Shown here piece by piece: positions 12,701 to 25,600 of a DNA stretch of 64,000 bases (its first letter is position 1; every line of letters begins with the position of its first letter). The stretch spans positions 18,984,417-19,048,416 of the forward strand of contig OX419346.1 in NCBI GenBank assembly GCA_948470475.1. The letters run 5' to 3'. Position numbers and translations under genes: made by a program. The DNA comes from Galaxea fascicularis. Its lineage: Eukaryota > Cnidaria > Anthozoa > Scleractinia > Euphylliidae. The notes under the pieces are model-generated. The model did no database searches. It had not been told where the DNA came from and saw only the letters and a list, made by a program, of their open reading frames with translations.

Positions 12701-15700
12701 GACCAATGGCAATGATGGTGCCAGATTATGGTAAGAAAAATGGAAAACGTTGGTAATAGATATTGATATGTTAGAAAGTAAGCGTGGCTCTAAGGTTTCT
12801 GAATCGTCGTTGAAGTTCCATGTTATTTGTTTTTTTGTTTTTGTTTATATTCCCTCACTCACACACGTTTGACGAGCTTCCGCCAATTTCTCGCACTTGG
12901 TAGATCCAGCTGATCGATATGCTTCGTTGCTGGGCGACTCTTAGATCCTCCCAAGTGTGTTGGATCCAAACAATCAGCGTAGTGTTGGTATCATTAAAGT
13001 TGAGGACTTGTCTAACACGAGTTGTATTCTTGTTTCGACAGCTTTGATCGCTGAAGTGATTCTATACTCAGAAGGCTTTGAATCGTCCAAGAACCTCGCC
13101 CGCAAGATGGTACAGATGTACCGTTTGTGCAGTGAGCAACTTTCCCAGCAAGATCATTATGACTTTGGTATGAGAGCCGTCAAATCTGTGCTTGTCATGG
13201 CTGGAGCACTGAAGAGAGGAAATCCCAATCTCAATGAAGACATTGTGCTAATCAGAGCTCTCCGGGACAGTAACTTGCCGAAGTTTCTTAAACAGGATGC
13301 GGAGCTGTTTAGAGTAAGTTAAATGGCAGGATTGACTCTACACATTTTGGAAACACAGTGCGCTTTTTTTTTTTTTAACCAAATATTGACTTTTTATAAG
13401 TTGTAAAATTTGCGAAATCTAGCCATCATCCGTCCCACGACCGAGCTATTGCGAGGCGTGGGTGTACAAACTGGTTTGCGATGATCTCTAACATCTTCTC
13501 CAAACTGTTTTGCATCGCGATAAGTCTTTGTAAACATGCGTGTAAAGCAGTTTGCGACGTCAAATCAAGAATAGACCCACTCCCTTCTGACTCAGTCTTG
13601 CACCAAATGATGCTTGGTCTTTCGTAAGTTTTGAATACCATAAAAAAGTCCAAAACTGAAAATGAAGGGCGGCTAAATGTTTCTGGCACAGGTTTAAAGT
13701 TTTATTTGCCGTAGTGAGCGAAAAAGTAATTTGGGGTTTGATGCACTTTAAAAACAAGTGTGCCAATGTCGACCATAATTTCAGGTGCAAAGAATGAAAA
13801 GCAACTAATGTCGTATCGTATTGTTCAGTGGACTTCACCCATTGCCGAGCTGTTTAGAGTAAGGAGCTTAAGCATCGAGGACGGCAAAGGCAACGAGAAC
13901 GCCACAAAATAATAAGTTTAACGAGCAAAAACAATCGCTCTGCACGTGCGTTTTACATTTTGGCACATTTCTTTCCCGTCTTCTGCGAAACAACAACGTG
14001 AAATGACCAAATTTTAGGTTTTCAAGAGAACGGAAACGCATGACGGCAAATTTTGTTTTTCTTTTTCCTTACTTTGATGCCTTTCAATGCAATTTAGTCC
14101 TTGGGAAGTTCGCCAGCATTTTCCAAGTTAAACAAATTGGAATGATCGCGAAAAAGTTACAATTACGATAAATTACATTTTCTAATGACGTTTTCATCGC
14201 CGTCGGCATCGTCGTTGCTTAAGTCTCTTAATTACTACGCTTTAAATTCTTGCACGATACAGCCTTTTACAGTTTCCCCAGGCAAAAATATTGCAGCATA
14301 CCCGGTGACAGCTATGTTAATAAGTTCTTTATTTTTCCTCAGGCAATTCTCTCGGATCTTTTTCCTGGTAAGGAGATTCCAGATCATGACTACGGCAAAT
14401 TGCAAGCCACAATTGAAGACTGTTTGCTCAAGAGAGGGTTGCAGGTAACGAGATAATTTCAGATTTTTCGCAAATGTTAGCTTCAGTTATTCTGTAGTTT
14501 TAAACGCTTTATTGTTTTGTTTTGTTTTTTTATCTTTATTGTTTTTTCACATCATACAAAGTGAAACCGTAAGTTTGGCCAAAGCCAGAGGCTTAAATGG
14601 CTTTTGGTCAGAGACAAAGACTATTTTACAAAGAAGAGTAGACTAAGCTAGATAATAAACTTAAATGAAGAAGATAGGTACTTGTAGACCAATAGAAATG
14701 CAAAGCTAATGACAATAATTCAGGTATATTAGAAGTTCAGAATAATATTCACTAATGGTAGCTCAAAGATTTAATTTAGTCTTAAGAAGTACGATTTAAG
14801 CTCTTTTTGAAGTTGCTGATGGCAAGACTGTTGGGCAAAGTCAGAGGGATGTCATTCCAAATAATTGGGGCTTGGGAGCAAATAGCAAATTGATACGTAC
14901 GCACGAATTTGTATAGATTGAGACGAGAGCGAGTTAAATAATCATGAAACTCACGATTAAGATGTAGAAGCGAAGAAAGAGAGGCAGGCACAACGCGATT
15001 GAAATATGAGAAAACAAAACAAGAGACGTGGAATTTATAGAGCAAGTGGAGCGGAAGAATATTGAGCTTGGAAAAGAGAGGTTTAGAATGTGTTCGTGGA
15101 GGAGAAAATGTAATAATACGAATGGCTTTCTTTCGTAATAAATAAAGTATATAAACGCTGTGGTACACTTCGCAAAAAACTGATTGATCCATACCCGTTT
15201 CACGACAAAATACATAACAACCGATGAAGTCAATGTTTGGCCGAAATATTACTAAGAGTATTTATTGCGTTGTTTTTGTCAGGTTGTTCCATCCATGGTG
15301 AAGAAGACCATCCAGTTATACGAGACCATGATTGTTAGACATGGTGTAATGACCGTTGGGCCCACAGGAGGCGGAAAGACGACAAGTTATGAAGTAAGCA
15401 ATAAACATCACACTTGCAGTGCACATATTTGCAATAGTACGTACTTTAAATTTGTTCCTCACTTACAACTTTCGTTAAACATACATTTGAAGGGGTCAGA
15501 GATTTGCTGAGACGAGAAAACGAAAGCATTATTCTTAAGAAATTTCTTCGAAGTACATTGGTGTTTGCTTTTTCATCTTCATCCATTTCAGTGAAGTCGG
15601 TAAAAATCGTGAGATATCACACCGGCTATAAAAACTGTAAAAAATAAAAAATGTATAAATATGAATAAACTACAATAAAATCAAACCTGCGAAAACACTA

Positions 15701-18700
15701 AAGGGAGTTCATTCAAAACACTGACAGTTTGGCTTTTGATATGTAAAACGAAACTGATAGCTGGGAGCCATGCCAAGCCGAACCTCAACTTAACACATTC
15801 TACAAGTTCTTCACGGGTGGTGGGCGGGGTACGTCAGGCAATTACAGATGGCAAAACAAAAACAGAAACCTTACAAAAGCCACGTGGCCTGACCCCCCCC
15901 GTACACCTGTACCCAGACTCCCAGCCGTGTGTAAGAAAAACGTTTTCCGCTTCTTTCGTTCCTCAGCCAGCGGAAAACCACACTTGTGTGGTAATACTTG
16001 TAGTTCTTGTTGTAGTTCTGTTGCTGCTGCTGTTCATTATTGTTGATGCAGTTTTCGTGAATTGCATTCCTTAGATACTGAAGGACACCCTCACAACATT
16101 ATATGAAGAAGGGGATGACAATCCATATTACCAAAAAGTTCGCACGTATGTTCTGAATCCGAAAGTAAGTACCTTTACTGTTGTACTTAGTTCAACAAAA
16201 GAGCACGACACATTAGCAAAATGTTTTATTTCGAAAAATCATCAAGTAATGTATTTGACAAAAGACACCTATTTTCTTCGGAAAGAAAGCTTTGGATGAC
16301 TCGCAGCACTAGCAACGCGTCCCGATCTGCAAGCTGTCTCTATTCTGTGCTGTACAATAAATTTCTACCGACCGTGATCATCCATTGACTATAGAATTTG
16401 AAGGAGATTCAGATTCACTGTAAATCCTGTTATGTGAAAACCAACAGCCGTGGCTCGAGCAAAGAGGACAGCTTTTATAACTGCGTCACGCATTTGCTTT
16501 TGTAGGCTGTCAGCATGGGCGAACTGTATGGCGAGATAAACAAGCTTACTATGGAATGGAGAGACGGTCTCATGGCTATTACAGTCAGAGTTTGTGTTCA
16601 GGTATAAAGTGTTAGAACTACGGAGTAGAGCGTATTAAACAGCACCACAGGAAAGTACAACTCAGTAGCTTTCGTTTGAATGGTCACACTTTAGGATTTC
16701 ATCCACAGACTCAAAAGTTAGAACCACCTTGTACAGCGTAACAGCACCACAGGAAAGTACTGCTCAGTAGCTTTCATTTGAATGGTCACACTTTAGGATT
16801 TTATCCACAGACTCAAAAGTTAGAACCACCTTGTACAGCATAACAAACAGTACCACAGGAAAGTACTGCTCAGTAGCTTTCATTTGAATGGTCACACTTT
16901 AGGATTTCATCCACAGACTCAAAATTTACAACCATCTCAAAACCGTTTGCTTATATCGAGTTCAGTTCAGTTCTTCTCGCACAGGACACCACTGAAGACC
17001 ACAAGTGGATTGTGTGTGACGGACCTGTGGACGCTTTATGGATTGAAAACATGAACACAGTGCTGGATGACAACAAAATGCTCTGCTTGGCTAACAGCGA
17101 GAGGATCAAACTGAATAACACTATGCATATGTTGTTTGAGGTACAAGATCTGGCTGTTGCGTCTCCAGCTACTGTCAGCAGGTAATTAATGTAAACAAGT
17201 CTGTAACACCGTCTCATAACCGAGACAAGGTCTTCACATGCCATCTAGCGTATAAACAGGCAATTGCTCTACTCAAATCGATCTAAACTCGAGACATTGT
17301 TGCAGGTTGGGGCAAAATTGATCTTACTTCGATCAATTGGTGTCGATTCAGTCCAAGATAGATCGATCTGATTTAAATTTGATCTAAGTTTAGATCGATC
17401 TCAGACCGATCCGGGATCGATCTCATTTCAATCGATCTCAGTTTGGCTTAAATCGCTCTCACTCTAAATCGATAAGTTTCAACGGCCTCTCTAACTCTGT
17501 TTGAGTCTGTTCTAGATGTGGTATGGTGTACATGGATCCTAGTGAGTTGGGCTGGAGACCTTATGTCAAGTCGTGGATGCAAAAAACGTGCAAGAAGATG
17601 AAGGACGAAACTCAGGTAGTTTCCTCTTTCAGTTCAATGAATGCGGTTTCAGCTTCTAAGACCATAAAAGATATGTCCAGAAATGCACGCTAATGAGATT
17701 CGTTCTCTTTATGATAGAGATCACAAATTGTCCCCTAGCCCTAATCCTCACCTTAACGCAAGCAATTCTGTCAACCATGAGGACATATGGAAATTACAAT
17801 TAATTGTGTGTAATATGAAGTACCCAAGGTCGCAGTTACGTGCATTTCTGGGCATAAGTGCACAGATATACATATTTAGGTAGATATAGCTGGGCTGTAA
17901 TTTTTTCGTCTTTACTATAATATTTTTGGTACCAAATGCCTTATGGTAATTCGGTTTCTATAGAATAGCATTGATCGGAGGTTTTCCATCAGGGTCCATC
18001 TACCCAACACACGATACACCGAGAATCCTTCCGCTTTAAATTGCTGGAAAGATAGTATAGCGCAAATTTCAAACGCTGGTTTGTCAACCCAGTCTTTCCC
18101 AGTAAGGCTAAGCCATTTCTCCGGTGTTATACAGTGCTTTGGAACTGAATGATCATGATTTTCTTTTGATGCTTGCAGGAATATTTGATGAACCTGTTTG
18201 AGAACTACGTGGACAATGGTCTCAACTTTGCAAGAAAGAAATGTGTTCAAGCCATGCAACAGGTGATAGAAACGCGTTGGTTTCAAGTTTAACGGCATGC
18301 TGAGTATCTTGCCTTCTTTATCACTCAGACAGAACAACGGGCAAGAGGTTCTTGAAATCGATTTTATTTGACAGACATCAGTCTAAATATATGAGATGGT
18401 AGTTTACACCATAGAAAGGGAAAAGACGAAAAATCAAGGGTAACAGGTGTACATTTTACTTACCTTCGCACGGATCAAAGCGCATTGAGAACATTATCGA
18501 TTGAATTCACGAGTTGCTCATAGGAGCTTTTGATTTGCAGGTGGACATTAACAAAGTGACCACAATGTGCTGTCTTATGGAAAGCTTCTTCTTCCCGGAG
18601 AAAGGTGGGCTGGACTGGAACATGGACACAAATAAACTGAATTCCTTGATCTGCAACACATTTTTGTTTACTTTTCTCTGGAGTATCGCTGGTAATCTGG

Positions 18701-19634
18701 TGGAGTCATCTATGGACGCGTTTGACAGTTTTGCCCGGGATTTGTTCTCAGACGCACATGATGTTAAGGTTAGCGCATAGCATATGGCCTTCTCCTCAAC
18801 TCAAATGTCTAGTTTAATTTCAAGAGATGGCTAAAATAAAAGCTCTTAATCCAGCACCGATCAAAGGTGAACCTGATTGGCCACAGTATTGGTGTCCCAA
18901 GAAACTCGATCTCTGATCAAACGTTCAACAGGTTTGTGTTGTATAGCTTACGTTTCGTTAGCTTACTCGTTCTGCTTTCGATTTCCTCTTAAGCGACACA
19001 AATCCTTTCTTTCTAATAACTCGCCCATTGCCCCCTCCTCCCCTTTCGCCCCCGCCCATCCCCCAACCCCCCCCCCTAAATTGCTTCTTTCTTTATCTAA
19101 ACTGTCGAGAAAGGACTAGTTCCCACCCACCTCACCCCTCCTCTCTTCTCCCCATCTCCTCATCCTTTATTCCCCATCTGTGCCCCCCACCCCCACCCCC
19201 ACCCCCTCCTTCCTTCTTCAAGTATTCACTCTGCCATTATTTAGCATTCAATTTTCTCTCCAGCTCCCCGGCTCAGGCGATCTGTTCAGCTACTTTGTGG
19301 ATTTTGACACCCGCCGACTGGAGCCTTGGGAAAAGATCATCCCCTCTTTCAAGTACAGCGCCGAGATCCCATACTTTGACCTCCTGGTACCTACAGTTGA
19401 TACTGTGAGGTACGGATTCATGATGGAGAAACTACTGGCTGTCAACCGATCTGTTATGTTCACGGGTACCACTGGAGTCGGAAAGGTGAGTCTCTGGGGG
19501 GGGGGGGTGGGGAAGGTCATTTTATTAGTGTCACTTCTGGTAGCCAACGGCCGGGCAGTTTTGATCATCATCATCATCATCATTAGCAGCATCTTCATCG
19601 TCATCTTCATCGTCATCGTCATTATCACCATCAC

Positions 19635-19669
<35 letters not shown>

Positions 19670-22600
19670 CCACCACCATTACCATCACCATCATCTTTAA
19701 TCTTTAATCTTTAATCATCATCATCATGTTCATCTTCATCGTCATCGTCAACTTCATCTTCGTCTTAAATAGACAACTCACTAAATATTTTATATTGGTT
19801 TGAACATTATTGACCAAAACTCGATAAAATCCATGCGAGAGTATTCGTTAATTCGCTAACTTTGTTCTGACGTCTTTTTTCCAGTCCGTGGTAGCCAAAG
19901 GACTACTGACAGATATCAGCGAAAAAGCCAACTATGTGCCGATCATGATGAACTTCTCAGCCCAAACCAGCAGCCAGCGAACCCAAGAAATGATCGAGGT
20001 CAAGTTGGAGAAGAAAAGAAAAAACATTCTAGGTAAAATTCGTGCAAGGTTCTATCTATCTCGGTTTTACAAACGTACTGTTCCATAGTATTCTTGCGTA
20101 GCCATTTGGAAACACCTCCTTTCCTCTCCATATGTTTGCCATACTCTAGTTCATTTTGATAAGCAAGTTTTTAAAATATCGGTGTGTTTGGAAAACACTC
20201 GAATTACCGTCGTTTGGGAATGAGCAGGGGAGAAGTAAAGAAGATTCGGAAAACATGTTTTGAAAATTGGTTTACAACTTTACTGAAAAAACGATAGAGA
20301 ATTGTTTTTCGTCGTTTTGAATGATGATGAGCGAAATTGGCTTATCAAAGCCAACCGTTAGTACAAAGGGTGATGAAAGCTCCCCACTTATACATCATGA
20401 GCCATAGTCGTACTCTTTTAAAAAGGTTAAGATAGTTTGCAGCCTTCACCGTGATTAGATCGTGATTGCATTCGTAAAACATTGAATTGCAGCTCTCGTA
20501 TGCTATGCCTTGCTAAATCGATCTCAACGTGTTAAACAAAAAGTCAGGGCGATCTGCGTTCTTGCTCTGTAGACAAACATTTCCACTGTTTATGTTTTAG
20601 GTGCGCCCGCTGGTAAACGAATGATCATCTTTGTTGATGACTTGAACATGCCGAAGCTGGATACTTACGGAGCGCAGCCTCCAATTGAACTACTTAGACA
20701 GTATCAGGTAATGTAAAAGCTTTAACTTTCTTTGAAAAATTCCGCTCCGAATTTGGCGTGGTTGTAACAGCCGGACAATACAGGTGTGTAGTAGAGCTAA
20801 ATTTCGAATATCCGTACAAATCCGTTGTCATAGTAAATTGATTGTCAAGTATGTAAAATGATTGCTTCTATGAGCGATGGTAATCTTGAAAAAGAATACT
20901 CGGAATTGTTGATAGTAAAAAATCAAGCTCAGAATTAATAGGAAATCAAGATAAGTTGCTGAAATTTATATAACTGAAAATGCTTAGCAAACGTTGTGGA
21001 ATCAACAAGGTTTTCGCTGTAGCAAAAGTTGTTCAGATATTCAGCCTGGCCGTTTAGGTTCCCATTCCTACAGGAAGGGAAGAAACGAAACAGCGTGGAA
21101 TTTTGGAGGTGAAAGATTCAGCAACCCTGTAGAACTGGCCTATGGATAGTGATCTTGCTTTGTACGCTTGCAGGATTTTCGTGGATTTTATGACAGAGAG
21201 AAGCTTTTCTGGAAAGAGATTCACGTAAGTTCTCCCAAACATCTTGTTTAGATATGTGTTTTGGTTTAACATAACTGTTGTTCATTATTGTTAGATCCTT
21301 CTTGTGTCTGCGATTGGTGGGAAGGAAGGGGGGAGGGGGCGTTGGAGGGGAGGAGAAGATGAGAGGATTTTTGTGTCCAGTTAAAAATCAACTTCAAAAT
21401 AATTAAAATGTCCCGAAAAAATCTCCACGGAAATTGAACAGCAGAGAAGAGTATTCCAAGAGGTCGACATTTTCATTTGAGTTTTTTTCAAGCGGCGAAA
21501 GTGAACTGTTTTTGTTCTATTTCACGTTTGATATCCTTTATTTTTCTGTTCGTCACAGGATATGACCATCTGCGCAGCTTGTGCTCCACCAGGGGGTGGT
21601 AGAAATCCAGTGACGCCACGGTTTTTACGTCACTTCAGCATGTTCAGTATTCCGTCATCTGCAGAGCACACGCTGAAACATATCTTCAAGGTGAATCTCT
21701 AAAATCTCTAAAATAATTTCTCTGACTAATTACAACAGAGGCAAACAGCTCAATGACCTAAACGTTCGAACATTCAGATCGAATTGGAATTTAGAAGTAT
21801 CGTTTTTTGAGGTGTTTTGCCTCAAAAACCTCAAAAACTAATACTTCTAAATTCCAGTTCGATCTGAATGCTCGAACGTTTAATACATGAGCCCCTGGAT
21901 CGGGTGATTGGGTAACCACTCCTCACGCTATCGAGCTTAAATGAAATTGATTTGATTTGATTTGAATGAGCTAATCGGAATTGGAATCAATTGGTTGTCA
22001 CCGCTGTCAGTCGCCTGATTGGTTAGTAAAACTCGCGCCACTTTCGGTCAACCAATGAGAAGTTAACTACTGCATCAAGCTATATGGAAGATAGGTGCCC
22101 GGGATGTCTGGGGGCCTCCACTGAGATCAGCCAGCCCCTAGACAGTGAAACGCTCCCATGGCTGGCAATCCCCGTAACCCAGCCATGAGCCCCCACAAGC
22201 AGTCATCCAGGCGCCTGTCACACTGTGCTAAACAGTGGAAAAAGGGGAAGGGGGAGGGGGGAGGGCAAAAGAAAACCGGCCGGATAACTCCACGCTTGGC
22301 TACAAAAACTGCTTCAATACGCCACGCTGAAACACGCTACAACGCTGGGGGGCACTGAGCCTGCCCTGCCCACAGCAGACCGCTGACCGCTTGACAAATA
22401 CCAGCTTCTCTTTGTAGTTAACTTAGTTAAATTGCATTTAACTGCATTTAATCCAAAACCAACCGCGACTTGCAGGTGCGCATTTCCCGCGCTTTGGGTC
22501 GGCTACATGCAATAGGCCATTTCCGAGTTCATGTCTGCCTCCTCTTCAAAGCGAGTCTAAGTGCGAAGTTTTTGTGATGGTAATTAGTTCTACATTACAT

Positions 22601-25600
22601 ATGAATGAAAACTAATTTTCATAACAAAAACTTCGCACTTAGACTCGCTTTGAAGAGGAGGCAGACATGAATTCGGAAATGGCCTATTGCTTTCGTATTC
22701 TGATTAATTCATGGCGCTGTTCTCTTCTATTGTGATTGGTTAAAAGAGTAATTACTGTAATAGTTTTAGCTTTGCGACACTCGATTTAAAACCACGCTAA
22801 CAACACATAACATTTTACTTTCAGTCCATTGTTACTGGGTTTTTGGTGGATTTCCCTCAGGATGTCAGGAATTGTGCAGACGCTATTGTTGGAGCCAGGT
22901 GAGATTTTTGTCTGCCCCAGCACCTCTCAATCCATTCAATCCCAGTCCTTTTCAAAAGGCCACATTTTCAAGAACATTTGAAGAGATCTCAAGTGCAGCC
23001 TCCCATCTGTGCCTACTGTTGCTCTGTTTTTATTTTCCTTTGTGTTTGTGTGTTTTGTCTTCTCTTTGGTCTTATTCTCAGCAACTATGTTATTTATGTT
23101 TTCGTCTTTCTTTATCCTAGTGTTGAAATATATGTTCGGATGAGCACCGATCTTCTCCCTACCCCAGCCAAATCTCACTATGTTTTCAACTTGAGAGATT
23201 TATCCAAGTGTATTCAAGGTAAGGAAATTTGATGTTTATGGTAACATGTTAACAATTTCCATGCTCCCCCAATGTTTACTGGACAAGAAAAATAAAATGA
23301 CGCAAGCTTAAAATCCCGCTTAAAATCTTTCACGTGAAATGAAATTCTTATTGCATTTTACCCCAAGCCTCGCGTAGAGAAACCACCTTTCTAAGAGCTG
23401 TAGAGCGTTTTTACTTGACGTTACGGCGGCCATGTTAATTGGCGTACTAAAACGCCATTAAAGCAATATGGCCGCTGGTCACATGAGTATCGCTCTATAA
23501 GCGATAATGGGTTCAGTTATGGTAAAACTGTTTTGAAATGAGCGTCGAAAGTAGTCCGCGTTTCCTTTGTTCTGTGATTAGTTGACAAGACTCGTGCCAC
23601 TTTCTTCCCAGCTAATGAGAAGCCAAGCCAAAGACATATTGTGAGATGAACGCCTGCATTTTCCCTCGCTTGGCGCCGGTTGCATGTCATCAGTTCAAAT
23701 TCTGATTGGTTCACTGAGCTCTTTTGTGATTGTCCAAAGTAATTGCCTTGTTTTTGGTTTTACGATACTCAATAGGCCATATTCGTATTCTCGGTATTGA
23801 ACTGGATCTAGCGTGAAGTGGAGGCTCTTGCGGGGGAATCTTTTCATATGTATTTCGTATTCCCCCGCAAGAGCGTCCACTTCATGCTAGATCCAGTTGA
23901 ATACCGAGAATACGAATATGGCCTATTGTAGAGCACGCTAAATGACGCCTGAAATCATATCTACACCTGTGTTTGTAGGCGTACTTCAAGCAGATCCCGG
24001 AGTCATCAGGGATGCTGGTCAGATTTTCCGCTTGTTTTGTCATGAAGCTCAAAGAGTGTTCCACGACCGTCTGATTAACAAGGAAGACAAACGATATTTT
24101 AACACCATCCTGTCGGAGATGGCGCATAAACATTTCTCACAGGTTTGGAACTCATTTACTCAATATTAATAGGTGTATTGCAAACCAAGTATATAACTCG
24201 CAGTTGACTTCTTTGCTCAATTGATGTGGGGCCGCACTGGCATTGCAGATTATACCATGGACGTTGTAAACCTCGTATTTTGATTGGTCTAGACTAGTTT
24301 GCGATTAGATTGTTAATGCACGAATGACGTCATAAGTCCAAGAAAGTAGATAAAACAATGTATAAAACGAATAGTTCGTGTGTATCCTGGCAACGCAGAG
24401 AGGACGTCAGATCGTAGTGAAAAAACCAGTGCTTCTTTGTTCTTATCACGTTTCAACGTCGTTGGTGCGTCATCAGAGTAAACTCAAACTGTCAAATGGA
24501 ATCTATTTGTTAAGGGCACGGGTTAAGGAAGTGCAATACATCATTTTGTGTAAAAGGGTTTTGAAGAAATAACACATAACCAATGCTCCGAATTGGCGCA
24601 TCGGCATCCACAAAATGTCTGCGGGCTGGTCTGAATAACGAATTCTGGCAAATAAAAACCGGCCTTCCATTTCCTATCAAATAACCTGTTATATTCTTTT
24701 TACCACCAGACCGTGGAATCCGAGAAGTTTGAGGCCAGCCCAATCCTGTTTGGCGACTTCATGAAGATGGGAGCTGATCCATCTGATAGGATTTATGAAG
24801 AGCTGGTTGATGTTGCTAAAGTCAAAAACCTTTTGACCGATGTGAGATGTCGTTAAATTTTATATAACTTTTAGAATCATCTCTTTTTCCTTACCCCCTC
24901 GCCGCTGCTGTCAATTGGGCCAAGCTAACTTAAAGAAATATTTGTATCCGGGCAGTCACTGGTTTTTACAGAAATTTGAAACCAAACGAAAAACGTGAAA
25001 TGCTGCGGAATTTTTACATGGTCTACAAAACGACGAAATTAACACTTTTCTTGAAAAACCAGATTTTTTTAAATCTTTAACCTCTATTTTTGGTTCTTAA
25101 TTATTGATTACCTTCGTTCTTTGACTCTGAAATAAGCTGTAAAGAATAACAAGCAAATAAGTTGAGTATGGGATCCGTGAACACGTAGTATCTCAGTTTA
25201 AACTCGTTGCCAATAGATGAGTTTGGGGAAGGTGCCGAGGGATAGGTGGAGCCGCGCGCGATGCGAGCCGAGCGTGCAGGTATCCATGGCAACCCTGAGA
25301 GCAGCAAGCACCCGGCACCGTCACAGTGATAAATCAGTGGAAATATTTACCAAGGGTGTGGGAGGAGTGGGAAGACAAAAGCACAGAACTTGCAGAAGAG
25401 CGAAGCCCCTGCAAAACTCCCTACATATGCTACTCTGACGCGCGTGGCCACCGCGAACAGCCGCTGAACACATTGGCTCGAGTTTAAGTTAGCCTAAATT
25501 ACATCCAGCCACATCAAATTTGAGGTCGTACTCTCACCTGAAATATTTCCAGGCTATGCCAGTTAAAGCCGATTGTTTGGTAACTGAAAAAGCAATTTTT

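Larger units (their letters stand above)
22012..22800 (+). repeat. Old GTGATTGGTT-type repeat broken by two insertions
   Basis: Pieces at 22012-22068, about 22424-22509 and 22690-22800 line up as one copy of the family seen at 4,866 and 23,560: CGCCTGATTGGTTAGT, CTCGCGCCACTTTC, CCAATGAGAAG, then CGCGACTTGCAGGTGCGCAT, then TTCTGATTAATTCATGG and GTGATTGGTTAAAAGAGTAA. The breaks hold a G/C-rich insert (22069-22415) and a palindromic MITE (22510-22689). Confidence 0.65.

Noticed and set aside
19290..19707. Methionine- or isoleucine-rich frames
   Set aside because: Translations of the (ATC)n microsatellite beside exon 28, not a gene.
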